From: Paracoccus yeei ATCC BAA-599
GTDB taxonomy: Bacteria; Pseudomonadota; Alphaproteobacteria; Rhodobacterales; Rhodobacteraceae
Assembly (NCBI RefSeq): GCF_000622145.1
Contig: NZ_KK211402.1
Span: 311,363-366,202, forward strand
DNA: 54,840 bases
Reading direction: 5' to 3'
A model generated the notes under the pieces. The model searched no databases. It was not told where the DNA came from and worked only from the letters and a program-made list of their open reading frames with translations. The translations under genes and the position numbers were made by a program. This document shows, one piece after another, positions 1 to 6,968 of this stretch (within the stretch, counting starts at the first letter, position 1; every line of letters begins with the position of its first letter).

Positions 1-335
1 CCCCCCTTTTTCACGCACAGGCTTGATGCCGTCCGGTGTGCCTTGAGGTAGGTTGCATCGATCATGATCGTCTTGTGCTCGGCGCTCTCGGCGGCAAGGC
101 CCACCATGATCCGGGCGAAGACGCCATTGTCGCTCCAGCGCTTCCAACGGTTGTAGAGGGTCTTGGCCGGGCCGTATTCCTTCGGCACATCGCACCAGCG
201 CAAGCCATTGCGATTGATGAAGATTATGCCGCTCAGAACGCGTCGATCATCGACGCGGGGCTTGCCATGGCTCTTAGGAAAGAACGGCTTGAGCCGCTTC
301 ATCTGGGCGTCGGTCAGCCAGTAAAGATTGCTCAT
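1..335 (-). CDS. IS5-family (IS427-like) transposase OrfA, cut by window edge
   Basis: The minus strand is open from an ATG at 335 to the first base. Its start reads MSNLYWLTDAQMKRLKPFF, followed by GKPRVDDRRVLSGI and NRNGLRWCDVPKEYGP. This is the N-terminal DUF4096-type part of IS5-family (IS427 group) transposases, where a first short frame joins a second one by ribosomal frameshifting. A good ribosome site (AAGGAGA on the minus strand) lies at about 344-350. The window begins in a run of A then G residues (minus strand GAAAAAGGGGGG), just where this group carries its slippery site, so the DDE catalytic half lies outside. The frame is intact as far as visible. Confident as to family, not as to the named element. 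Confidence 0.85.
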   Translation of the reverse strand, partial: MSNLYWLTDAQMKRLKPFFPKSHGKPRVDDRRVLSGIIFINRNGLRWCDVPKEYGPAKTLYNRWKRWSDNGVFARIMVGLAAESAEHKTIMIDATYLKAHRTASSLCVKKG

Positions 336-580
336 GGATCAGGTCTCCTTGCAGAGCCTGAATCACGATAACAGATTGAAATCAATGGGTCTGGAGCCTA
401 GGTCGCCCGTCTGTGACGCCCCCTTGGTCAGTCCCGGTACAATCGAGGCAACTTTATTCGCCCCCGCACACAGCCTTTGCATCACGACAAGGTGCCGTCG
501 CAACCCTGCCTGATTGACCTGCCCCCCACGAAGTCCCGCACCATGATGTAGAGTCTGCTCAACCCTGAAGGAGCAGACGA

Positions 581-887
581 ATGCGAAAGAGCCGTTTCAC
601 CGATGAAGAGGGGACCGTGGCCCCAGTGGGGCCGCGTAAGCCCCGATGAACAGATAATCGGGATGCTCCAGGAGCAGGAGGCGGGCATGCCGACGGCTGA
701 GGTGTGCCGCAGGCATGGTCTCAGCCCGGCGACGTTCTACAAGCTGAAAGCCAGGTATGGCGGCATGGAGGTCTCCGAAGCCGCCAGGCTGAAGGCGCTG
801 GAGGACGAGAACGCCAAGCTCAAGCGCCTGCTGGCCGACACGATGCTCGACAACGTCGTCCTGAAAGACCTGCTGGGAAAGAACTGA
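581..887 (+). pseudogene. IS3 OrfA (HTH protein), frameshifted by a 43-bp insert
   Basis: The natural start is the ATG at 581, preceded by AAGGAG at 568-573, and begins MRKSRFTDE. It then runs into a stop within the 43-bp insert at 608-650. After the insert the frame resumes with QIIGMLQEQEAGMPTAEVCR and continues through GLSPATFYKLKARYGGM to LKRLLADTMLDNVVLKDLL. This is the helix-turn-helix plus leucine-zipper OrfA that binds the element's ends. Removing the 43 bases, which are bounded by a GATGAA direct repeat, restores one continuous frame, so the break is caused by that insertion. Confidence 0.8.
608..650 (+). repeat. 43-bp insertion with central hairpin in IS3 OrfA
   Basis: Exactly 43 bases separate two GATGAA hexamers (602-607 and 645-650). 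The insert contains a nine-base-pair stem with one G-T wobble, CGTGGCCCC (616-624), loop AGT, GGGGCCGCG (628-636). It shifts OrfA by one base. Its size is the same as the net insertion inferred at 1166-1208. Confidence 0.7.
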
Positions 888-1011
888 CGACGCTGACCAA
901 GCGGCGAGAGGCAGCGCTCAGGGCGATGCGGGATCACGATATCTCGCAGCGCCGGGCCTGCCGGCTTGTCGGTGTCGATCCCAGGACGGTCCGGCGCGAA
1001 CGCCCGCCGGA

Positions 1012-1056
1012 GCGAGCCATTGAAGGCGCCATTGGTTCGAGCCCAATGGCGAGCCC
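1012..1056 (+). repeat. Palindromic in-frame insertion in IS3 OrfB
   Basis: A perfect nine-base inverted repeat, CGCCATTGG (1027-1035) and CCAATGGCG (1043-1051), is separated by a seven-base loop. It lies in a stretch of about 40 extra bases between the codons for RRERPP and PEIREEM, compared with the usual spacing of IS3 OrfB proteins. The reading frame is kept across it. The exact ends cannot be set without an intact relative. Confidence 0.55.
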
Positions 1057-1165
1057 CGAGATCCGCGAGGAGATGAAGGAGATCGCCGGATCGGCGTGCT
1101 GCTCGAACGCAAGGGCATGATCATGAACCACAAGAAGCTCTATCGGCTCTACCGGGAGGATGGAG

Positions 1166-1208
1166 GAGGATCTGAAAACAGTCCGGGGGACTGTTTTCCC
1201 GACGACAC
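1166..1208 (+). repeat. Palindromic insertion, GAAAACAGTCC type
   Basis: A perfect 11-base inverted repeat (GAAAACAGTCC 1174-1184, GGACTGTTTTC 1188-1198) with loop GGG sits in GAGGATC...CCGAcGA flanks. Compared with the usual OrfB reading (REDG-LSVKRRRG), removing 43 bases restores the frame. It is the same family as the repeat at 1485-1530. Confidence 0.7.
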
Positions 1209-1484
1209 TGTCGGTGAAGCGACGACGCGGGCGCAAGCGGGCCCGCGGCACACGCACGCCGATGCCGCAGGCGGCGCATCCCCACGCTCGCTGGTCGCTC
1301 GACTTCCTGGCGGACAGCTTCGGCGCCTCGCGCAAGTTCCGCATCCTGGCGGTGATCGACGATTGCTGTCGCGAGAACCTGTGCCTGATCGCCGATACCA
1401 GCATCTCGGGCGCTCGTGTCGCCCGAGAGCTGGATGCGCTGGTGCGGATCTACGCAAAGCCTGCTTGCATCGTCAGCGATCGAC

Positions 1485-1530
1485 GAGGATCAGGAAACGA
1501 TCCGGGGGATCGTTTCCCCGAGGAGGGGGA
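1485..1530 (+). repeat. Palindromic insertion, GGAAACGATCC type
   Basis: A perfect 11-base inverted repeat (GGAAACGATCC 1493-1503, GGATCGTTTCC 1507-1517) with loop GGG sits in flanks GAGGATC and CCCGAgGA, matching the flanks of the repeat at 1166-1208. About 46 bases stand in place of one codon in the usual SDNGTEF block of OrfB, giving a net gain near 43 bases and a frameshift. Confidence 0.7.
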
Positions 1531-1748
1531 CCGAGTTCACCAGTCGAGCCATCCTGAGGTGGGCCGACCAGAACGCCGTCCCCTGGCACTCCATCGACCC
1601 AGGCAAGCCACAGCAGAACGCCTTCATCGAGAGCTTCAACGGCAGGCTCAGGGCCGAATGTCTGCGGTCTTAGGAGCAAACGCACCATAGCGTTGACGCA
1701 GTGGGCTTTTGAGAACATCATGTGAACATGATGGCTCTGGAGGCCTCC

Positions 1749-2711
1749 ATGGCGCAGCACTTTCTTCTCTCTGCGGCGGCACGAACACTTTCGCTCAAGG
1801 TGATTTTCTCCGATGGCGAGGAGGCCGCCTATCGCCGGTTCTGCCGGCTGCGCTGGCCTGAGACAGACGGCGCGCCGGTCTGTCCGGCCTGCGGATGCGC
1901 TGATGTCTACGACCTGACGACCCGTCGGCGTTTCAAATGTGCAGCCTGCCATCGCCAGTTCAGCGTGACGTCCGGCACCATCTTCGCGTCGCGGAAGCTG
2001 TCCTTCGTCGACCTGCTCGGCGCGATCTGCCTGTTCGTGAACGCGGCCAAGGGGCTGTCGGCCGTCCAGCTCTCGCGCGATCTGGACGTGCAGCACAAGA
2101 CGGCGTTCGTGCTGATGCACAAACTCCGCGAGGCGATGACGGCCGAGACCCGGGATATGCGCCTGACGAGCGAGGTGGAGGTGGACGGAGCTGCCTTTGG
2201 TGGTCATGTCCGGCCCGCCAACCTGCGGGAGGAGCGTGTCGATCGGCGGCTGCTCGGCAACCGCAGCGGCAAACGCCGCGTGGTGGTCGTGCTGCGCCAA
2301 CGCGGCGGCCGAACAGTCACACGGACCTTTCTGCGCGAGGCCCAGGGTGTCGACTTCGTCAGGGAGCAGACCGCCTCCGGCACCGTCGTTTCGGCCGACG
2401 AGGGCACGCACCGGGATCTTCTGGAGCCCGATTTCGACATGCAAAGAATCAATCATTCAGAGGCTTACAGTCTGAATGGTGCTCACACAAATGGCGCCGA
2501 GAGCTACTTCTCGCGGCTGAGACGGATGATCGGCGGCCAGCATCTGAGGGTTGAAGGGCGGTATCTCGATGCCTACGCAACCCATGCCGCCTGGCTCGAG
2601 GATCACCGGGAGGAAAGCAACGGATGTCTGGCAGATCGCCTGATCGGCGGGGCGCTTGCCGTGCCGGTCAGCCGGGCGTGGAAGGGATACTGGCAACGAC
2701 GCGCAGCGTGA
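1749..2711 (+). CDS. IS1595-family (ISXO2-like) transposase
   Basis: About 320 residues from the ATG at 1749, which has GGAG at 1739-1742. Earlier in-frame starts at 1722 and 1728 lack such a site. A zinc ribbon, CPACGC near residues 43-48 and CAACH about 20 residues later, is followed by GTIFASRKLSF and a central DDE-type domain (EVEVDGAAFGGH, VSADEGTHRDL). The C-terminal block NGAESYFSRLRRMIGGQHLR followed by YATHAAW is the signature of IS1595 transposases (DDE with an acidic/Asn variant). The gene looks intact, so this is the only insertion sequence left of the prophage that may still move. Confidence 0.9.
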   Translation: MAQHFLLSAAARTLSLKVIFSDGEEAAYRRFCRLRWPETDGAPVCPACGCADVYDLTTRRRFKCAACHRQFSVTSGTIFASRKLSFVDLLGAICLFVNAAKGLSAVQLSRDLDVQHKTAFVLMHKLREAMTAETRDMRLTSEVEVDGAAFGGHVRPANLREERVDRRLLGNRSGKRRVVVVLRQRGGRTVTRTFLREAQGVDFVREQTASGTVVSADEGTHRDLLEPDFDMQRINHSEAYSLNGAHTNGAESYFSRLRRMIGGQHLRVEGRYLDAYATHAAWLEDHREESNGCLADRLIGGALAVPVSRAWKGYWQRRAA

Positions 2712-3135
2712 CAGCGTCGCCTGCAGCCCACAAGCACATCCCCTTGCGCTTCTCCACCATACGGACGAGCTTTCGGCGCTTGGCATGGCGCAGCGCCTGA
2801 ACCACCTTGAACACCACAGAGTTCCTCAGGGCGGTATCCGAGATCTCGAGATCCCGTTCGGCCATGACGCGCTCGGCGAGCTCGCGCGTGGTCATCTCCC
2901 CGTCGACGTCGAGATGGCGGACGCAGATGTCGGTGATCTCGCCCTTCTTGAAGAAGCCATGGCTGACCATATACCGCACCCGCTGCCGCTCTGGAGCGGC
3001 GAACAGTTCGATCGTCGCGTTCACATGCGCCAGGTCGTGTCTGGCCTGGGCGATTTGCGCCTCATAGGCCTTGATCCGGCCGAGTATCTCGGCGCGCTTC
3101 TGCGTCAACGTCTGGATCACCAAAGGTTCGGACAT
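2668..3135 (-). CDS. IS1595 passenger protein, function unknown
   Basis: 155 residues starting MSEPLVIQTLTQKRAEILGR, with a heptad-like first 45 residues (KRAEILGRIKAYEAQIAQAR) suggesting a coiled coil. A middle segment (GEITDICVRHLDVDGEMTTR, RVMAERDLEISDTALRNSV) resembles a winged-helix fold. It converges on the transposase and overlaps its last 44 bases on the other strand. Both lie within the same inverted repeats, so it travels with the element. Passenger genes are known in parts of the IS1595 family. No enzyme motif is visible, and a regulatory or DNA-binding role is only a guess. Confidence 0.65.
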   Translation of the reverse strand: MSEPLVIQTLTQKRAEILGRIKAYEAQIAQARHDLAHVNATIELFAAPERQRVRYMVSHGFFKKGEITDICVRHLDVDGEMTTRELAERVMAERDLEISDTALRNSVVFKVVQALRHAKRRKLVRMVEKRKGMCLWAAGDAVTLRVVASIPSTPG

Positions 3136-3593
3136 GCCGACATTGGAACAAACGTCATGCCCCCGATCCAGTCGGCAATTTGGTGCGTTTGCTACCTAAG
3201 ACCGAAATGCTGAACGGGGAGGTCTTCTACAGCCTCCGCGAGGCACAGATCCTGATCGAGCAATGGAGGAAGCATTACAACACGAAACGACCACACAGCG
3301 CATTGGGCTACCGCCCACCGGCCCCGGAAACCATCGTCCCGATGGACCAAAGGCCCGTCATGCACTAACTTTTAACTTGGACCACTCAGGTGGGGCTGAT
3401 CAAGGGAAACCCGGCCCCAAATCCTTCATCTTCAATCCACCGTCGAGAGAAACACGGGGTGATGATGGCGGGAACCGGAACCGCGCGCAACTGCGAGTTG
3501 CCTGCCGCTGCCTGCGACTGCGTGCTTATGCGTGCTGTTGCGGTTTTTCTGGCTGGGTGTTGATGTGGCGTTGATGTAAACTGGAACACCAAA

Positions 3594-3616
3594 AACCCGA
3601 CGGTCTACGTCGGGTT
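3594..3616 (-). terminator. Rho-independent terminator, original tRNA downstream flank
   Basis: AACCCGACG (3594-3602), five-base loop, CGTCGGGTT (3608-3616). Read on the minus strand the stem is followed by TTTGG (five T in all). It lies just downstream, in the sense of tRNA transcription, of the truncated tRNA copy at 3640-3690, so it is probably the host terminator that served the rRNA/tRNA operon before phage integration. Confidence 0.75.
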
Positions 3617-3639
3617 CCAAGCGTTTGATATATTTGGCA

Positions 3640-3690
3640 TTTTTGGTTGCGGGGGCAGGATTTGAACCTGCGGCCTTCAGGTTATGAGCC
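3640..3690 (-). other. attL: duplicated 3' part of initiator tRNA gene
   Basis: This copy repeats the tRNA from the anticodon loop (CTCATAA) through the T arm to CCA, then breaks off at 3690. It has no 5' half and cannot make tRNA. Against the intact copy it differs at two bases. One restores C at tRNA position 66, which would pair with G7, so this copy is likely the original chromosomal 3' end. Confidence 0.85.
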
Positions 3691-4040
3691 GAACTCTTTG
3701 ATTCTCATGACTCTTTTCTATTCAGAGACTTAACGTGCAAGCCTTTGAGACGGCAGACAATTTCGAGAACTATCGGCGCTTCTCGCCGGATTTGGACGGA
3801 TCAACGTGCGCACAGGGACGCATTCGCGGGTTGACCAGACGTTGACAAGCGATGTTCATCGAACGCGAAAGCCATCCCTACATCCCTTGGATCGGTCTCG
3901 ACGCGAAGGGCGGAGAGCGGACGGTCGCTGCGCAAAGGATGTAGGTCAGCAATGCGAACAAAGGGTGCATTCGCTGCGGATGCGCAGATGGCTGCTTCAG
4001 GTTTGGCGCACCGATAGGACATTGCAGCAGGTCGCGCCGG
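3691..4040. other. Left prophage end, no gene seen
   Basis: No convincing coding frame is present. The only structure noticed is the tandem GTTGAC arm-type pair at 3830-3849. The rest is mixed-composition DNA that may include decayed insertion-sequence ends. Confidence 0.5.
3830..3849 (+). promoter_or_regulatory. Integrase arm-type site pair, left end
   Basis: GTTGACCAG (3830-3838) and GTTGACAAG (3841-3849) repeat with an 11-bp period. The same pair in the same orientation lies just inside attR at 54392-54411. Such paired repeats flanking the core are expected of tyrosine-integrase arm sites. This is inferred from position, not from binding data. Confidence 0.6.
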
Positions 4041-4391
4041 TTAGTCCGTATAGCTTTGGCAGGCATCAACTCCGTTGGCTGTCGAGGCAAGTAGCTGATC
4101 TGCATCACGGATGAGATCGGCGACCCGCCTGTCCGCGAGACGATACCGAACGAAGCGGCCTTTGCTGCGGCGACTGACCAGCCCGCATTCCAGCAGACAG
4201 CGCAGATGGTTCGAGACGTTGGGCTGACCCAAACCCGTATGCCCGACGATTTCCTGCACGTTGCGTTCTTCCGACACCAGCGCATCGAGGATCGTCAGAC
4301 GGCTGGGATCGCTTAGGCCCCGGAAGAGCTTTGCCCGCAGTTCCAGTGTATCGGGTGCCGAAAGATCGTCTTGAATGTTTTGCGCTGTCAT
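4041..4391 (-). CDS. ArsR/SmtB repressor, CmtR-like metal sensor
   Basis: 116 residues from the ATG at 4391. A winged-helix DNA-binding core is seen (FRGLSDPSRLTILDALVSEE, HTGLGQPNVSNHLRCLLEC). The CLLEC pair matches in place and spacing the Cys57/Cys61 pair of Mycobacterium CmtR, and a third cysteine sits near the C-terminus (VDACQ), as CmtR Cys102 does. That points to Cd(II)/Pb(II) sensing through three thiolates. The gene is divergent from a CDF efflux gene 63 bp away and overlaps a dyad, so it probably represses both until metal binds. A GTG a few codons upstream could also serve as start. Family confident, metal inferred. Confidence 0.85.
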   Translation of the reverse strand: MTAQNIQDDLSAPDTLELRAKLFRGLSDPSRLTILDALVSEERNVQEIVGHTGLGQPNVSNHLRCLLECGLVSRRSKGRFVRYRLADRRVADLIRDADQLLASTANGVDACQSYTD

Positions 4392-4408
4392 ATCATTATC
4401 CACTGATA
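4391..4408. promoter_or_regulatory. Likely operator of the metal-responsive repressor
   Basis: TATCA (4391-4395) and TGATA (4404-4408) form an inverted repeat with an 8-bp gap. It lies in the divergent promoter region and touches the repressor start codon. ArsR-family repressors bind such short imperfect dyads. Confidence 0.5.
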
Positions 4409-4454
4409 CGTTAGCAGCGTACCTTTTCGCCCGCCACCACAAAAAGGATCGCAC

Positions 4455-5306
4455 ATGAGCCAGCCCGATAACAGCAAGTTGGCGACAGCCTCCTCCCCGA
4501 TCCGAATGCGAGTGCAAGGCATGGACTGCGCGAAAGATGCCGCCGAGATCGAGCGCGCGGCCCGGTCTGCGGGCGTGGCCGAAGGCGACGTGAAAGTGTC
4601 CGCCGCCACCCACATCATGACATTGCGGATCGCGGACGGCGATCTGCCGAAAGTGCGGCCCGCGCTCGACGCGACCGGCTACGGTTTCGAGAAGATCGAG
4701 GACGGCGATACATCGTCCGATCCGGCCTACAAGGACCCGAGCTATCGCCGCGCGCTCTGGATCGTGGTCGCGCTCAATCTCGGATACGGCGTGGTCGAAA
4801 TGTTCGGCGGGTTCTTGTCCGGTTCGCAGGCGCTGAAGGCAGACGCGCTCGATTTTCTGGGCGATGGTGCGATCACGTTTCTGGGCCTGCTCGCCATCGG
4901 CTGGAGCCTGACATGGCGGGCGCGGTCGGCGATGATCCAAGGCGTGTTTCTGGGCCTTCTGGGCCTTGGCGTTGTCGGCAGCACGCTCTGGCGTGTCCTC
5001 AACCAGACCACGCCAGAAGCCGGGTTGATGGGAGCCTTCGCGGTAGGTGCGCTGATCGTAAACATCCTCGCGGTGCTGCCGCTGCTAAAGCACCGCAAGG
5101 GTGATGCCAATATGCGAGCCGTCTGGCTGTTCTCTCGCAACGACGCCATCGGCAACCTCGCCGTGGTCATCGCCGCCGGGCTGGTCGCGTGGCTTGGCAG
5201 TGCATGGCCCGACCTGATCGTCGCGTTCGCGATCGCGGGGCTTTTCCTGCATTCGTCGTGGATGATCATCCGCGATGCCCGGAGTGACTTGGTGGAAGCT
5301 GACTAA
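4455..5306 (+). CDS. CDF cation efflux protein with N-terminal HMA-like domain
   Basis: 283 residues. Residues about 15-75 form a heavy-metal-associated-like domain, but with GMDCAKDAAEIE, so a single Cys instead of the usual CxxC. Six hydrophobic segments follow. TM2 carries KADALDFLGDG and TM5 SRNDAIGNL, the acidic ligand pairs of cation diffusion facilitators, with D in place of the H seen in many zinc transporters (DxxxD), as in carriers with broader or cadmium preference. It would export divalent metal in exchange for protons across the inner membrane. The linked CmtR-like gene supports cadmium, lead or zinc. The C-terminal cytoplasmic domain is short or missing. Confidence 0.85.
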   Translation: MSQPDNSKLATASSPIRMRVQGMDCAKDAAEIERAARSAGVAEGDVKVSAATHIMTLRIADGDLPKVRPALDATGYGFEKIEDGDTSSDPAYKDPSYRRALWIVVALNLGYGVVEMFGGFLSGSQALKADALDFLGDGAITFLGLLAIGWSLTWRARSAMIQGVFLGLLGLGVVGSTLWRVLNQTTPEAGLMGAFAVGALIVNILAVLPLLKHRKGDANMRAVWLFSRNDAIGNLAVVIAAGLVAWLGSAWPDLIVAFAIAGLFLHSSWMIIRDARSDLVEAD

Positions 5307-5756
5307 CTCCATCATGGTGCGACGCGCCGAACGAAAGCCGACATTCGCGCGCCCCGCAGCATCGGTGAGTCTGGGCTCCAAGTGGACCTTCGTTGCAATG
5401 AAGTCGAACGGCAGCTCTGGTGAAGGTTTTCTGATGCGGGTCGCGGCGGAACGCTGCGTACTCGCGCGGCCACGACCCGCGTTGGAAAACCTCCCAAGGT
5501 GGAAGCCGCGGGGGCCTTGGATCAGGCTATGGGGAAAGAGCGCGGACGGTCGCGGCGGCGGCTGCATCCGGGGTGCTACGAATGGCGAGGCAGGCGCCGG
5601 ATACGGTCTCAAACCCGGCTGATGATCCCGACGATGCTGCGCGTTCTGGAGATACTGGCGCCTTGAGTCGCGTTGGAAGTAAGCGAGCACGCGCTGTTCG
5701 GACCGGGTCAGCGGAGTGTAGCCGGTGCTGTCTCGTGACGGATGACGGGCGATATG
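5307..5756. other. Non-coding stretch between CDF gene and IS91 transposase
   Basis: About 450 bases with no convincing gene. It probably includes one end of the IS91-type element, which lacks inverted repeats, so the boundary cannot be placed from one copy. Confidence 0.4.
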
Positions 5757-6956
5757 TCATGCTGCCTGCTCCCTCGGTGGGGCGCGCGACATCGGTTTCT
5801 GGCCGCGCCGGAAGATCTCGATGATGCGCATGGGTCCGCCGCAACAGGGACATGGTTCGCGCAGGGTGAGTGGGATGATCTCGGTATGGGGTCCTGGCGC
5901 GGTGACCTGTTCGGGACGCTGGACGCAGAGCAAGGCGCGGATCATTCTGATGTTGGCCTTGCGGGTCGAACTGGCCAGCAGGCCATAATGCCGGATGCGA
6001 TGGAAGCCATCGGGCAGGACGTGGATCACGAAGCGGCGGATGAACTCGGGCGTGGCCAGCCGCATGACCTTTTGCCGGCCGCCGGATTTGACGCGGTAAT
6101 CTTTCCAACGGAAGGCCACGGTATGGGCATCGGCACTGACCAGGCGTGCGTTCGAAATGGCGACGCGGTGCGTGTAGCGGCTCAGATAGGCCAGCACCGC
6201 CTCCGGCCCGCCGAAGGGAGGCTTGGCGTAGACCACCCATTCGGATTTGCGGAACGGGCTCAGCCAGGTGGCAAAAGCTGCATTGTCCGCGAGCCTCGCC
6301 ATATCTCCGAAGAAAGTGAGCTGATCTGCGCGGTGCAAATCCATCAGCCCTTCCAGAAACAGGCGTCGAAACAGCCGTGACAGCACCCGCACATGCAGGA
6401 AGAACCCTGGTTTGCAGGCGACCCACCTGGCGCCGTCTGGCGACAGGCCACCGCCGGGGACGATCATGTGGATGTGCGGGTGGTGTGTCAGCGCCGATCC
6501 CCAGGTATGAAGGACGCTGGTCATACCCACCCGCGCGCCCATGCGCTTGGCGTCGGCCGCGATGGTCATGACGGTCTCTGCCGACGCCTTGAACAGCAGG
6601 CCATAGATCGCCTTCTTGTTCCAATAGGCGATCTGCGCGATCTCGGCCGGCATCGTGAAGACGACGTGGAAGTATTCCACCGGCAGCAGGTCCTCGGCCC
6701 GTGCCTCCATCCAGTCGCGCGCCGCCGGTCCCTGACACTTCGGGCAGTGCCGGTTTTTGCAGCTGTTATACGCGACATGCTGGTGGCCGCACTTTGTGCA
6801 TCCCGCCACATGCCCGCCGAACGCCTCGGTCCGGCAGGCCTCGATGGCCGACATGACCTTGAGCTGGGAGAGGCTAACATGCCCGGCATTGGCCCGCCGC
6901 CACGTGGAACCATGGGCGCGAAAGATGTCAGCGATCTCCAACTTCGGCCGGGGCAC
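5757..6956 (-). CDS. tnpA: IS91-family HUH (Y1) transposase
   Basis: 399 residues. The N-terminal zinc-binding region has CTKCG, then CKNRHCPKC. The metal-binding HUH motif is HPHIHMIVPGGG near residue 165, and the nucleophilic tyrosine is most likely in LSRYTHRVAISN near residue 260. A second cysteine cluster, CPCCGG, lies near the C-terminus. It nicks single strands and joins itself to the 5' end through tyrosine, driving rolling-circle transposition. The frame is intact and the length is normal for the family. It starts 12 bp after the recombinase stop, so the two are co-transcribed. Confidence 0.92.
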   Translation of the reverse strand: MPRPKLEIADIFRAHGSTWRRANAGHVSLSQLKVMSAIEACRTEAFGGHVAGCTKCGHQHVAYNSCKNRHCPKCQGPAARDWMEARAEDLLPVEYFHVVFTMPAEIAQIAYWNKKAIYGLLFKASAETVMTIAADAKRMGARVGMTSVLHTWGSALTHHPHIHMIVPGGGLSPDGARWVACKPGFFLHVRVLSRLFRRLFLEGLMDLHRADQLTFFGDMARLADNAAFATWLSPFRKSEWVVYAKPPFGGPEAVLAYLSRYTHRVAISNARLVSADAHTVAFRWKDYRVKSGGRQKVMRLATPEFIRRFVIHVLPDGFHRIRHYGLLASSTRKANIRMIRALLCVQRPEQVTAPGPHTEIIPLTLREPCPCCGGPMRIIEIFRRGQKPMSRAPPREQAA

Positions 6957-6968
6957 CCCGGCGTCCGG

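Larger units (their letters stand above)
1665..3204 (+). mobile_element. IS1595-family element with passenger gene
   Basis: The terminal inverted repeats are CGGTCTTAGG then AGCAAACGCACC (1665-1686) and, inward from 3204 on the minus strand, CGGTCTTAGG, T, AGCAAACGCACC. They differ by one indel. The element lies inside the IS3 OrfB codons. The eight bases on each side (aatgtctg and aaatgctg) look like a decayed 8-bp target duplication, the size typical of IS1595. It contains a rightward transposase and a leftward passenger gene whose 3' ends overlap. Confidence 0.85.
881..3368 (+). pseudogene. IS3 OrfB (DDE integrase-like transposase), multiply broken
   Basis: Pieces of one IS3-type OrfB are spread over three frames: KRREAALRAMRDHDISQRRA (about 899-958), LLERKGMIMNHKKLYRLYRE (1099-1158), RRRGRKRARGTRTP then HARWSLDFLADSFG and RILAVIDDCCRE (from 1217), [19 protein letters not shown] (from 1534), and after the IS1595 interruption RKHYNTKRPHSALGYRPPAP up to 3368. 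The breaks match palindromic insertions near 1027-1051, 1174-1198 and 1493-1517, a short deletion near 1090, and IS1595 at 1665-3204. The insert at 1493-1517 also replaces the SDNG motif next to a catalytic aspartate, so the protein could not work. Confidence 0.8.
515..3402 (+). mobile_element. IS3-family insertion sequence, degenerate, interrupted by IS1595
   Basis: The left end reads TGACCTGCCCCCCAC at 515-529. The right end, read inward from 3402 on the minus strand, is TGATCAGCCCCACC, an imperfect terminal inverted repeat starting with TGA as in IS3-family elements. Between them lie an OrfA and an OrfB of the IS3/IS407 type, both broken. The element is split by an IS1595 element (1665-3204) and carries four small palindrome-bearing insertions plus a short deletion near 1090. 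No clear target duplication was seen. It is non-functional as it stands. Confidence 0.75.

Noticed and set aside
36..371. Plus-strand open frame of 111 codons at the left edge
   Set aside because: It is the antisense of the IS5 OrfA, whose minus-strand reading gives a recognisable transposase.
4392..4940. N-terminal extension of the ArsR frame to 299 residues
   Set aside because: The extension is antisense to the CDF gene and Pro/Arg/His-rich. The repressor begins normally at 4391.
5275..5622. 115-codon plus-strand frame after the CDF gene
   Set aside because: It overlaps the CDF end in another frame, lacks a ribosome site, and its composition is not protein-like.
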